Below, piece by piece: positions 41,201 to 52,245 of a stretch of DNA of 64,000 nt; the stretch's first letter is position 1; each line of letters opens with the position of its first letter. Position numbers and translations under genes: made by a program. The DNA comes from Spirodela intermedia (taxonomy: Eukaryota; Streptophyta; Magnoliopsida; Alismatales; Araceae): assembly GCA_902729315.2 (NCBI GenBank), contig LR746272.1:11526327-11590326 (forward strand). The letters are read 5' to 3'. The notes under the pieces were generated by a model. It had not been told where the DNA came from and made no database searches. It saw only the letters and a program-made list of their open reading frames with translations.

Positions 41201-44200
41201 GACCTTCTATAGTCTCTGCTGGTTGAGAAGTAGCCACATAAGCCCTCACTTGTTGAGGTGGTCGTTCATATAGCTTCCAGCAGTTTTCTCTTGTATGCCG
41301 CTTCTTCTTGCAATATGAACACCAAAGGTTTTCTTTGTTATCTCACTCTTGGTATCTTCCTTGTGATGCAGTGATTATGTTTTGATTTCCCTCCTTTTTC
41401 TCTAATTGATTCCCCTGATCTTGCTTGCTGGAGGCAAAGGTTGATGGCTCATTCTTCCCTAGTATTGATTAAACTCAATCTACTCTCCTCTTCCATAACA
41501 ATCTGGATAGTTTCATCCAGATCAGGTACCTTCTCACGATGTAGAATTTGACCCTTTAGGCTTTTATAATCATAGTTTAGTCCCACTAGAAATGTATACA
41601 TTGTGTTTTAATGTTTGCATGTGCTCCTTAGAACTAGGATTCTTTACTGGCCAATAATGGTCAATCTCCCTCCATATAGTCTTTAATTCACATAAATATT
41701 TTATAATTGATTTACTTCCTTGCACTAAATGTGTTGTCTTAGACACCAGGCTAAATCCTTCAATCGTTGTGTTTCTTTGAACAACTTTTGTGAATTTGAT
41801 CCCTCAATTTCTTCACCGAGTGTATGAATAAGAAATTCTCATACATCTTTTGTGCCATTGTACTTCAACCATATATGGATAATAACCTCGTCTGATCTCC
41901 ATCCTCTATAATTTAGATCTGATTTTTTTAATGGTTCTTCTATAAGGTGATCTATTAAGCCTCTTTCAAGAAGTGTCAGATCAACAAATTGCTCCTATTA
42001 ATGAAGATTTATCTTATTCAATTAAATTTCTCTGGGATATTTGGGAAAGTATGACATAGTCTCTCCCTTTCTTCAGTTGTCGCTAGAGATGATACGAGTT
42101 CTATAGATGATGAAGAGCCTTCCCCTGAATGCATTTTGAAAGTCTTTTTCCTTCATACTTTTCAGAATGTCTCAGTTCACTACGTGCAGAGGGTTTCTTT
42201 CTTCCTTTGTGTTGCTCCAACACAGAAACAAGAAAAACAAGATTCAAGAAACAAGAGACAAGTATCTGATCTTACCAGAATCAGCACCGCTCTGATACCA
42301 TGTTGAGAATTGATCTTGATTGAGATTCTTGCAACTTGGAGAATGAAAGGAGTCGATCTTCACGATCTTCCTCTTCCAAGAAGATGAATCAGTCACCACT
42401 TCTTGGAGCAGAGTTTCCGTAATCCCAAATTCTTACAACATTATCTTGGTTTCCTGCTTAAGTACAGGTTACATGAGTCAATGGGCCAAGCCCATTACAT
42501 TTGTCGTTAAGTGGATCCATTAACAGTCTAATGGATCCACTTAACGTAGGGAATGACAGAGAAGGACGAAAATATAGTGAAAAGAAACAGATAGAAATGA
42601 AAAACAATCCTAGAGAGTTTAACAGAAAACACTGTTGGTGTTTGGATGTACATGTTAGGACTGATCTCAATTTTCTGCTTTATGAATCTAGTTGGGTATT
42701 CTTGGCACCAGGATGCCATTCTCCTGCCGTTGTTCAAAGCTATGCTTTGCTTCTTATTTTTTTGAGCTTTATCAAAGCGTTGAACTGGTTTTATGCCAAT
42801 TATTTATTGCCTTGACCGGTTAGATTACGATATTCTGTCCTTATCAGAAGTGTCAGTAATACTTGTTCGTTAAACGTCAAAGGACAACGCTCATGTAAGC
42901 TTTTATTGAGCTCTTAATATACCCGATATGCAGTTATTTTGTGCTATACCGGGATAGTGAAGGCCAGATTAACTGAAACAACCCTAAATGAAAAGTGAGG
43001 TCATTTCTCATTGAATTGAACCCCTCTGAATTACTATCTAAAGTAAAAAAAAATTTATCTCGAAGGCTAAGTAAAAACATAGAAAATTTCTAAAATTTCA
43101 AGAACTAGATTCACTGACGGAAATATGCATATGACGAAATGAATCTATAATTCATTTGAATAATTCATAATAACTTTCATTTGAATTTTAACTTTTTTCT
43201 GATGATCCCCTGCTTTGTTCCATCATAGACTACCCTGTCAAAACATTTGGGTTATGCTTGTGATGTTTGCCAACTTGAAGTGTATAAGTTGAGATACCAC
43301 CGATTCAGCCATGCTGCAATGAAATGCATTATTTATTCGTTGATCATCCGTTGCGATCATCATAAGATTCTCACCTGTGTGTGAGTAAAATACCATATAA
43401 CGAAACTATTGGATCGGCTGGAATATCTGAGTCTTAAATCTCGATGACTGTTCTTTTTCACTGCTTCATTGTTCTAATTTGACTGCTATCCTTTACATTG
43501 ACTGGCTTGTTTTAACTTAATTCCCTGACATTTCTATGTGAAGTTATTTTTTTTTTGTTCCAAGATAATGAACCCATTTTAGTTTATGGCTGATGTATTT
43601 GACAGGTAGTTTTCACTGGTTTTTCCTACGGTGGATTATCAGAACTTTCAGAAAGTGACTATGTTTCGTGTTCAATGGGACCCACTATTGCTGGAGAAAT
43701 AGGGGTCTTCGGTTACAAGCCTTCTGTGCTTATGGATATGCTTGCTGGTAAGAGAGCTGAAGTTGGTACAAAAGTCGGAGCATACATGAGAACATTTTAT
43801 GGTGATTGCTCACCATCGGATCTTGAAACTGCGTTACAGGTTTATATGCTCAACTCCGTCTGCTTGATGACTTTACTGTCTCAGATTCTGTCTTCTGAAT
43901 ATTGATCACTTAACTACTTGCTGAACTTGCAGATTGTTTATTTCATCGATCAAATGGACAAATCATGTGTTTTTTTTCATTATGTAAAATTTCCTAGGGA
44001 TGAGATGAAGATCCGTCTTTGTTCTGTTGAGTTTCTTCATAATTAAACATTCGTATATATTTTGACGTTAAGAAGTGCTGGCCTACTTTGGATCTGGAAG
44101 AGACTTCTGTCTTTCTATTCAGTTTTCCCGTTGCATTATCCTGTGTGAATTCAATGTTTTTGCTAACCAGAGGTATCTTTAACACTAACATTTAGCTTAT

Positions 44201-47200
44201 AAACGTGAATTTTGTTTCCTTGTTGTAAGAAATTACCTGCGTATGAGATCGTGCTGTTTGATATTTCTAGAAACAAACCATTGCATTACCTTTCAATTAG
44301 ATTAACACAATAGTTTACAGGACAAACTTTTGGCCACTTCTTGTGTTTGAGTTAATTGTGTGTGATTCTACCTCTATTCTTCATTTATGGCCTCTTCTAA
44401 TCCAGTTTATTGTGCAAGCTCTCTGCAGCTGGTCTACCAACTTTTTACTACTAGTGTTAAGCCAGGTAATGAAGAAGTAAAAATTGTAATGCAAATGACA
44501 GAAGAGGCAATTCTTGCACAAGAGAGAGATCCATACACAGCCTTTGCCAACCGTGTACGAGAGTTGAACTATGGGAATTCCTATTTCTTCCGGGTATCCC
44601 TCTCTTCAGACCTCACATTTTTTTGCATTTTTTTCAACCTCTCAATTTTTTTAATTTATTGGTGACTTATAAATCGGATCGTTATGCAGCCAATCCGAAT
44701 TTGTGATCTTAAGAAGGTGGACCCTATTAAAGCATGTGAATATTTCAACAATTGTTTCAAGGATCCCTCAAATTTTACTGTGGTCCTTGTGGGGAATATA
44801 CATACAGAAACAGCTCTTCCTTTAATTTTGCAGTATTTGGTGAGTTCACTTCCATCATGATAAATATAAAACTGAAATGGCCATTTTTTTGTGGAATACT
44901 AATATCTTATATTTTCAGGGAGGGATACCCAAACCGTCCAAACCTATTTTGCATTGTAACCGTGATGAATTGAAAGGCCTGCCGTTCACATTCCCAGCTA
45001 AAGTAATTCGGCAAGTGCTTCCGTAGACCACTTTTTGTTGATAGAAAACAATTGATATATCGTCTCACTTTCTCTTTTGTATTTATCTCTGCTTGTTTTC
45101 CTGTGATAATCAGTCTAGATCACCCTAATAAGTTGAATTTCACGCGTATAGGGAAGTGGTTCGTAGCCCCATGGTGGAAGAACAGTGCTCTGTTCAGCTA
45201 GCATTTCCAGTGTTGCTCAACAATTCCTCCATGGTGGGACAGATTCTTGGTTCTTTTTCTTTTGCCTGAAAGACTTCGAGTCTTTACATTTTTCTGATTG
45301 ATGATCTGAAATTGAGTTCGAGGGAGTATTTCTTTACTCTTTGCCTGATTTTTGCTCTTTCTTCTTTCAAGATGGAGGAAATTCACTTCGTTGGATTCTT
45401 GAGCAAGATTCTTGAAACAAAAATTATGCAGGTTCTGAGATTCAAACATGGGCAGGTATTCCGTTACGACATAATAATTTGGTGCATCTGACATAGGTCT
45501 AATGTGCTCATCCCGTGCCTTTTCCTTGCAGATTTACTCTGTAGGTGTATCAGTCTTCCTTGGTGGTAATAAACCGTCAAGGACTGGAGATGTACGCGGT
45601 GATATAAGTGTGAACTTTTCATGTGATCCGGCTATCTCATGGAAGCTTGTATGTGCTTCATTCTGCAGGAAGACCTATGACAATATTAAAAAAAAGTCTA
45701 GAAATGCCATATTGGAAAGTTTACTGTGGTTTCTCCTCTTTAAATCCACTTCTAAGGAAAGAGCCTTCTACAGGTTGATCTCGCTCTGGATGAGATATTA
45801 CACATTCAAGAGCGTGGCACGTCTGATCAGGATGTCCTGAGCGTTCTTGAAATTGAACAACGTGCTCATGAAAATGGTTTACAGGTTCTGTTGTACATAT
45901 GTCAAATTGTTAACATTTAGGCTGCTTGAATCCCCCGAGTTTTTTTTTTCAAACTCCGTAAAAGTGCCATTTGATTTCAGGAAAATTATTATTGGATGGA
46001 CCGCATTCTGCGTAGCTACCAGTCAAGATCATATTTTGGTGATGTTAGTGCATCTTTTCAGGTAGTCCATCTCCTTCTCATTAGTTATTGCTTTTTTCAG
46101 CTTTCTTTCTGGGTTGCTACTCATGTCTGCGGCATTCAAAATTGGCTTTTTGCGTTTATAGTTTGTGTCTACCGTTGACTCAAATGGCATTTTGTCACCC
46201 TCGCTTATTTAGATTGAATTCTCTATTTTCAAGCACCAGGTCTCGTTGTGAGGCATATATCAGTAGCTTCTGCATCGTATCGTTGCTATTCCATTCCTGG
46301 TTGAATCTCTGCGTAATCCACTACCATCTGATTTCTGGGCAAGGCTCAAAGGTTTCTTTAGGGACCCATGAGACTCTTAACACCCTTCCCTCCCTGAAAA
46401 AGGTAGCAAAAGAACTTGATCTCGATGGTTACTGTCATACCATCAGGTGTTTGTTGGCACCCAACACGAGCCTGCTGTTTGGCAAGGCCTGCTGTGATCA
46501 ATGGGAGGCCGGTATGGCGGAGGATCATATGGAGAAAGGTTAAATGACTGCCTTGTGCGGGGAAACACAGTGGACGGAGCATGTTCAGTGGAGGGATAAG
46601 ATGGTGCCTTCTTTCCAATGTGTCTAGAAAGCCTCTCAGTCGTCATCTGGTGAATTCTTGAGACTTACGGCTGGGTGCTGGTGACGGTTGAGCAGGTTCG
46701 TTGAACGACTAGACTGGAGCCGGCATTCTCTCGGAAGGATTCTGGTTATTTAGTTCGAATATCTCCTCTTAATCTGTAAAACGGCTGAGGAACTGGAATT
46801 CCTAGACCATGTTAGCAAACGGTGAGAGGAAAGGCCTGCGCTGTTGAACACGATTGTTATTCTGCGACAGAAATGAACCATGAAAGGAGAAAGTAGTGAG
46901 GAGATGGCTGGTCTATGCTATTCTCCAGGAGAAAATGAATTCTGGAACTGGTGGAGCCAAGCGATGTCGAGGAGATGATTCTTATTGTTGCAGAATGCAG
47001 GAAGGGAATTCGGATGGGAAATTTAGGAGCTGTTCTTGTTGTAAGGATAGTCTTACCCAATTGCCCCGAGAAGCTTAGCCCGATGCTTATCCGGGATGTA
47101 CTTTGCGGACATCTGGCCTGGCAGCCCTAGAGAAACAATGTACTGAGCCCTTACCCCTCGCGCGAGGGCCGCTGCTCCACCTGGTTGGACCATTTTTTTC

Positions 47201-47847
47201 CCTCTGTTTGGAGGAAACAGGAAGCCAGAATATGATATATAATGCATCTGCAGATCTGTGGTCCCTTTTATTGCATTATGTGTCGGTAACTCTTAATGGA
47301 AAGGGCAACTCTTGTCTCACGTGTCCAGAGTAAAGACGTGGCTTTTCTTCACTTCATTGTGTTCTTGGAAGGGAACTAGCTGTGGCCGAGATTATGCTTC
47401 TTTCCATTTCTGCCCCGAGAAATTTCTCCTCCAGCTCTTGCTCCTTCCAAATGCAGGTTCAAGACGAAGGACGCACTAAGGTTAGAGAATCCCTGACACC
47501 AGCGACGGCCCAGTCGGCGCTGCGAAGGATTTTGCCTTTCCCGTGCAAGAATCAGTACACTGTCGTGGTCCTCGTGCCTCAGATTTCCTGGTTGAAGGCG
47601 TTCAAGTCGCTCTTCCCCTCGAGGTTGAAAGATCTCAGCCGGGATGCCAAGGTGGGATTCAACCTCCATTTTCCCATCTTCAAGCTCTCCGATCGAATCT
47701 GCAATGACCAGGGTTTAATTTCAGTTTCCCCTCTACATCCCTCCTAAACAATCATCTGATGGTCCGCAGGTTCTGGCGGGCGCTGCAGGCGCAGCGGTTC
47801 TTGCGATCACCCTGTGGAGACACCTCAGGCGGTCCCCAGGCAGGTAG
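29202..47847 (+). CDS. M16-family zinc metalloprotease, PQQL-like
   Basis: Twenty-one exons join in phase to 1,010 codons plus stop: 29202-29410, 30591-30837, 30923-31048, 32239-32376, 32469-32606, 32792-33049, 33121-33258, 34071-34140, 35226-35439, 37269-37374, 43606-43839, 44429-44593, 44690-44839, 44919-45010, 45152-45233, 45372-45455, 45532-45648, 45774-45884, 45981-46061, 47457-47651, 47770-47847. M16 peptidases are clam-shell zinc proteases that cut peptides. The inverted HXXEH site is HIVEH (residues 83-87), and the third zinc ligand is probably Glu163 in EKERGAVLEEYR. Repeated M16 domains follow (GVLENGLTYYVRAN; ATELTLSNGIKICYKC; RGDISVNFSCDP). The last exon encodes a hydrophobic stretch (VLAGAAGAAVLAITLW) followed by basic residues. 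Intron 10 is 6.2 kb because of a copia insertion; intron 14 appears to be GC-AG. The family is firm. Localisation and substrate are unknown; the 1.4-kb intron before exon 20 could hide a small exon. Confidence 0.87.
37474..37478. repeat. Left target-site duplication (GAAAA)
   Basis: GAAAA directly before the left LTR; the same five bases follow the right LTR at 42625-42629. Five base pairs is the usual copia duplication length. Confidence 0.85.
37479..37799 (-). repeat. 3' LTR of the copia element (left in plus coordinates)
   Basis: About 321 bp, beginning TGTTGAGAATT and ending TTCAACA. It is the 3' LTR because the polypurine side (GAGAGGTGG on the minus strand) abuts it at about 37800-37808. 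Confidence 0.88.
37902..38195 (-). pseudogene. Copia RNase H fragment
   Basis: Reads TWRSKKQEVVARSSAEEEFR, LFCDNKSAIAIARNPV and IKHTEVNPYFIKEKI, the C-terminal RNase H of copia polyproteins. The expected DIRYHFIRE-type motif appears in a changed form. Remnant of the inserted element. Confidence 0.85.
38755..39192 (-). pseudogene. Copia reverse transcriptase fragment
   Basis: Reads YKTKLVAKGYSQSHGIDY, WELHQFDMKNVFIHGNLEEE, SLYDLKQSPRAWFERF and MVYVDDIII. The YVDD catalytic motif is intact, but the frame is cut on both sides. Confidence 0.9.
39876..40220 (-). pseudogene. Copia integrase fragment
   Basis: Reads IIHESSCVNTPQQNGMVERK, RALLFQQKVPRQYWGDAVL, HLINRIPAKI and LRPRVFGCTVYVH, the end of the integrase core with the catalytic-Glu region (QQNGMVERK). 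The zinc-binding part lies farther to the right (about 40,390-40,540) in a broken frame. Confidence 0.88.
40701..41030 (-). pseudogene. Copia protease / pre-integrase fragment with mutated active site
   Basis: The protease motif reads ILDFGATNHMISNM where active copies have DSG, and the codon before it is a stop (TAG). Downstream LRNALHVPKLKAHLISPQEL matches the protease to gag-pre-integrase segment. Confidence 0.8.
41249..42134 (-). pseudogene. Copia gag remnant
   Basis: Starts with an ATG at 42134 (MHSGEGSSSS...), then breaks into several frames. A CCHC knuckle CSYCKKKRHTRENC lies near 41,260-41,330. Confidence 0.75.
42289..42300 (-). other. Primer-binding site of the copia element (initiator tRNA-Met)
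   Basis: TGGTATCAGAGC on the minus strand, directly after the 5' LTR. It is complementary to the 3' end of plant initiator tRNA-Met and fixes the element's orientation. Confidence 0.9.
42301..42624 (-). repeat. 5' LTR of the copia element (right in plus coordinates)
   Basis: About 324 bp, the partner of the LTR at 37479-37799. Differences are mostly single-base transitions plus a few short indels. Confidence 0.88.
42625..42629. repeat. Right target-site duplication (GAAAA)
   Basis: Pairs with 37474-37478. Confidence 0.85.
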
Positions 47848-48918
47848 CCCCCAGCAGCCCCTTCCAACTGACCCTCCACAGAACGGGCCAATGCCTAACT
47901 CCTCTCCCTCCCCAAGCAACCAGACAACTAGTAACAAGTACACGCCAGATTAACGCCAACATGCCGCAGATTGGCAGCTTCTAGCGATGTCAGACTGATT
48001 CATCTTCAATAGCATCCCGCCGCAGCCGCTAGTCCGTACCTCTCTGTGCCGCCGATTCCCGTGACGTGCTGCTCGTGGCTGCATCACTGCGCCGTCGTCT
48101 TCTGTCTGGATGGGCCTACCGGTTTCCGTAGCCTCCCGCAGGGGCGCTTTTTCCGACAAGGAGAATTAGAGCTAGGAAAGGCGAGCGGTTGCGGCCGGCC
48201 CGTCGGCAGAAGACGCGTCGAGGTCACTGGACGCCAGTACCGTGCCCCCCGCGGTTCCTTCCGTATAAGACGACGCCCTGCCAGATGCCGACGGCGGCTA
48301 GAAAGTTGCGTCCTTTTCGGCCGATCTTTGGGTAAATATTTGTGGCAGCGTTATTTTAATCGATGACGAAGCGCCGCCCCTGCGGTGGCGGTATTCAGAA
48401 TAGTCTATGGATCATATCCAAGATGGGCCCCATAAATGATGAACCCTAGAAATGACGACGCGGAGAGAGGCCCACCTCTGGCCCTTGCCGAAGTGGACGA
48501 AGTGGGGCATCAGGCTCGAACACCGATTCTTTCATTAGTTGAAACCCAATGCATAGACTAAGACCCTTGCCGTGTACGCGTTCGGGTCAATAGTCTGCGT
48601 GTTTGTACAATACTCTCGGCCGCTTTTTTCTTCGTTGACCGACTGGGCGCGTTTGGAACGCGCCGTCTGCTAGAGGGAAGTGGAGGGTGTGCAAGCGACG
48701 GGCCTTCAATCATGATCACGGCCGCTCTGGAGTCCTTCTCTATGAGTTAAGGAAGGAGATTTTCTTTTCCCGGGGAAAAAAACTGTACAGGACGGGAAGA
48801 AGAACAGGAGTCGTGTAGAGGAGGATGAGGCAGGGAACTCAGCTCGACGAGGAAGTAGCTCTTCGCTATACACTACGAACAAATGCAACGGAGCAGCGAG
48901 GAAGTACGGGCACGGCTG
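47848..48918. other. Intergenic region between M16 protease and PP2C 3' ends
   Basis: Convergent gap that holds both 3' UTRs. It is fairly GC-rich at 48,000-48,300, with overlapping open frames on both strands but no recognisable gene. Confidence 0.5.
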
Positions 48919-51060
48919 CTACGCTCCCCATCTGCCGTCCGACGACCCCATACTGTAGTCCTGATCCCGATCCTGCAGGAACAGGCAGACGGCGGAGCAG
49001 TCGTCTACTCTGGAGGAGGGAAACTTCTGCCTCCAAGCCCGCGCCGCAGCCTCCGCCACCGCTTTGGATGCCTCATCCCTGGTCTTCGCCGACCGCACTA
49101 TGGCCACTACCTCCTCGTTCGTCAGGACGTCCCACACCTGTCACATCATGGGGGGGTGTGTTAGTGGCTGGAGGCACATTTGGGGCGAGTCACCGCGGTA
49201 CGAGTTGGTGGGTCTCTCCAGGCACCTACCCCGTCGGTAGCGAGAACGATGAACTGGTCTCGTGCGGTGAGCCGGCGGTAGGAGACCTGCGGGACGGAGA
49301 TGACCCCGTACTTCTTCAGCTGGAAGTCCCCGAAGGCTCGAGCCATGGCGAGCCCCGGGTAGTCGTCGTCGGGGAGCCACACCCGCGCTATGTCGGGCTC
49401 GTCCCTGAGTGCGAAGATCCTGCCGTTGTTCCTCTTGATCCTCTCGGCCTCGTCTGGAACGATTCAGCGACCGTTAGATCCACCGTTCTGCGGATGATTC
49501 GATCTCTTAACCGGAGGAGATTTAGAGGGGCTTACGAGGGAGACTGGGCTTCAAATCGGTGGTGAGAGGGACGACCAAGAGGTCACCTTCCTCGGAGAGG
49601 GTGCCCAGGACTGCCCTCGAATCCCCGAGATTGGCGATTATCAGGTCCTTGCCCTGTTGAGTTCATAAACCCGGTGTTAATGGAGGAATCGAAGAATTCG
49701 GGTCCTGAAGTGGGGTTTAAGAGGAGGAAGAAACCCACTAACTTGCTTGATTATGGTGACGGCGGTAGTGCCGCTGTAACGGCACTCCAGGTCGGCGTCC
49801 ATGCCGAGCTCCCTGTCCATGGCCTTGAAGGCGCTGATGCAGGCCTCCTTCCACTCGTCGAACATCTCCGGCGACGATATGGAGCTGTCGTCGAAGTCCT
49901 CTGAGCTCTCGGCATCGCTGTCGTAGTCCTCGTCGGAGAGGAGGAGGGCATTCCTGTGGTTCAGCAGGAGGGAGGGAAGGCGATCCCGGACCACCTTGCT
50001 CACTCGGTGGCCGTTCCTGCCATGGCCGTCGAACACGCCGCAGAACACCCCGTCTTCCAGCCCGTAGCCCTGCAAAAAGGTCCATAGCTCAATCAACGTC
50101 GTCCTTGCTTCAACTTTTTTTTTCAAAAACGAATGAGAACTCAAACGGAAGAGACCAGATAGATAGATGCTAGATGCCCACTGAAATGAATGACTGGGAG
50201 GAATACGATAGGAAACTTTTTCCGGCTACTGTTAATCCCGGATAAAGGAAGAACACCTAAGAGCCTGCTTCCAGCCAGAACTCTACCCGAGGTCCTCCAT
50301 TTTCACACGGGAAGTTTCCTCGAGAGAAGCGTGTCAACGGTTAATCTCCCACAGATGATGGCGGGAATCCCTTCTCTCGCATGGAACAGTCAACAGAACC
50401 TGATCAGGCTAACGCTCCCCTCTCTAATCTCCCAAGTCCCGTTCGACGTCGGCCATAAATGTTCTGAAATAATCCAGATCGATCGGAGAATTACATCCTT
50501 GACTTCCATTTCGCAGAGGACCATCTGCAACCTTCCATGTTCCCTTGTCGACTTCTTCTAAAATTCTTTAATGGCGAACACTACAGGATCTAACCTAGAC
50601 TTGGATGCGTAGTGGGCTCAGGAATTCCCGCGAGTTTACAGGTCGTCTCCCGATCTTCCTCAGAGCCATCTAATACAAGAATCAGTACGGAGACGAAGAG
50701 GATAAACACAGATCCATATGCAGCACAGGCAAATCAAACAAGATTGAGAGGCGACCATTGCTGGATGGGTGAGAACAATCGAGTTCTGGCCGACAGCAAG
50801 ATTGAAAGATCGATCACGGAAGCAGCAGTCAAAGTTATCCAGAGGTGTTCGCAGGGTAAGGATCCGGTTCCACCGACATGACCTACCTGGCAGAAGATGG
50901 CAGAATCCTGGTTCGGACCTTTCTTCCCTCGACGAGAGTACAGAGAGGCCATTCTCCTCACCGCGTTCGGCGACATCCATCCATCCTCGTCTACCACATA
51001 GCGTACGTTCTCCTCCCCTTCTCCCTTCCCCAGGGACGCTGAAGAATGGCAAACTCCCAT
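48919..51060 (-). CDS. Protein phosphatase 2C
   Basis: Five minus-strand exons (51060-50887, 50069-49743, 49653-49536, 49453-49230, 49137-48919) join in phase to 353 codons plus stop. PP2Cs are Mn/Mg-dependent Ser/Thr phosphatases. Visible motifs: GPNQDSAI, then FCGVFDGHGRNGHRVSK (metal ligand Asp72), GTTAVTIIKQ, ANLGDSRAVLGT, GLAMARAFGDFQLKKYGV, FIVLATDGVWDVLTNEEVV (Asp280) and SRVDDCSAVCLFL. The N terminus MGVCHSS has Gly2 and Cys4, which fit N-myristoylation and palmitoylation, so plasma-membrane anchoring is likely. An acidic insert (SDEDYDSDAESSEDFDDSS) follows the first catalytic motif. The layout resembles plant clade E PP2Cs; the exact paralog is not resolved. Its start faces the GA/CT-rich leader at about 51,060-51,170. 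Confidence 0.92.
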
Positions 51061-52245
51061 CTCTTCAGCTTCTCTCAGAGAGAGAAAAACCTGGAGAGAG
51101 CCAGAGAGCGAGAGATAGACAAATAGAGAGAGAGAGAGAGAGAGAGATAGTCCTGGGACTGGCATTTTGAAGACGAACCTGTAATAAACCACTAGGAATG
51201 GCGCACGTTAGCCGGCATACGTCAACGGCTAGAGTACGCTGCTGTGTTCGCTTCCAGTGGGCTCGATTCAGTCTAAACTGCGCTGACCGTCGACTTCTTC
51301 GGCTCCGTGGTTGGCGTCTAGTGGCGAAGCAGTCGCTCAGCAGCTGCTGCCGGTTAAACGGAACCTTCTCGATCAGGATAGACGAGCCGCAGCCAGGAGA
51401 AGAGGCTCTCTAACGTGCGCCCCCCCCCCCCCCAAACAGCGTTAAATCCCCGTAACGGTGGTGTCGTTGTCAGTCATCACCCGCTTGTCTTAGTAGACCT
51501 CCAATTTTGTTGACCCCTTCAATTGTGACCACTCGACAGGAGGGTCGGAGCCACCGTCTCCGCGTTCGAAGAGCGTCTGTCACTCGCGCCGTAAAAATCA
51601 GCGTCAACGGGCCCGGGGCCCGAAGCATATGGGCCCGTTTTCCCGAAAAAAGTCGTCCCCACGACCCCCACCGAGATGGAGATAGAGAGCGAGAGAAAGA
51701 GAGAGAGGTCTAATCCAGGAGGAACCTATTGAGGCGATGGGGTTTGGGCTTGGTGGCCCATTTACGGTGGTAACAGAGCGTGAGACCAAGTTAACGCCGG
51801 CAGACGCACCGAGCAACTGGGACGTTCTTGTCTTCTCCGGTCTGCGCCATTCGTGGGTCAGACAATTCATGGCGCATTAAACGTGGTCTCAAGTCAACGA
51901 GCGATCAGTAGCTCCAAGATATCTCCGTCCTTAACCGGTCAAAAGCGAATAAATTCTAGATTAAATGATATATAGATAATATATATATATTTAATGGGAG
52001 TCAATAAATTGCCCACACAGGAAGAACACACACCATCATTGGGTCACATTCTTCTTCCAATCTTTGATCAGGCACCATGATTACGAGAGCGAAGCTCCTG
52101 AAATTTTCCACCGATCCCGGCCAGAGTCAACAATTTAGAAGATTGCGTCATAACTTCTGATAAGGGCATTTATGAACAATTATTAACATTAAAATAATAA
52201 CAAGGATTGACCAATCAGGCCAGGAGAGCCCGAGGATTGTGCCGA
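51061..52245. other. Intergenic region upstream of PP2C
   Basis: Contains the PP2C leader and promoter on the left and the 3' side of the MERIT40-like gene on the right. An (AG)n run lies at 51125-51147 and a 14-base C-run at about 51421-51434. 51,940-52,200 is AT-rich. No gene recognised. Confidence 0.5.
51125..51147. repeat. (AG)n microsatellite in the PP2C leader
   Basis: Uninterrupted AG run; on the PP2C strand it is a CT tract 65 bp before the ATG, probably in the 5' UTR. Confidence 0.85.

Larger units (their letters stand above)
37479..42624 (-). mobile_element. Ty1/copia LTR retrotransposon inserted in M16 protease intron 10 (degenerate)
   Basis: A 5.1-kb element bounded by two near-identical LTRs, each starting TGTTGAGAATT and ending in CA on the plus strand, with a GAAAA target duplication on both sides. 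Read on the minus strand, the order is LTR, primer-binding site, gag with a CCHC knuckle, protease, integrase, reverse transcriptase, RNase H, LTR. Integrase before reverse transcriptase is the copia order. Every region is broken by stops or frameshifts, so the copy is not autonomous. It lies antisense to the host gene and starts 104 bp after the intron 10 donor. By eye the LTRs differ at roughly 7-8% of sites, so the insertion is not recent. Confidence 0.93.

Noticed and set aside
42289-42300. tRNA gene remnant suggested by GCTCTGATACCA
   Set aside because: It is the retroelement primer-binding site, directly beside the LTR; no cloverleaf is present.
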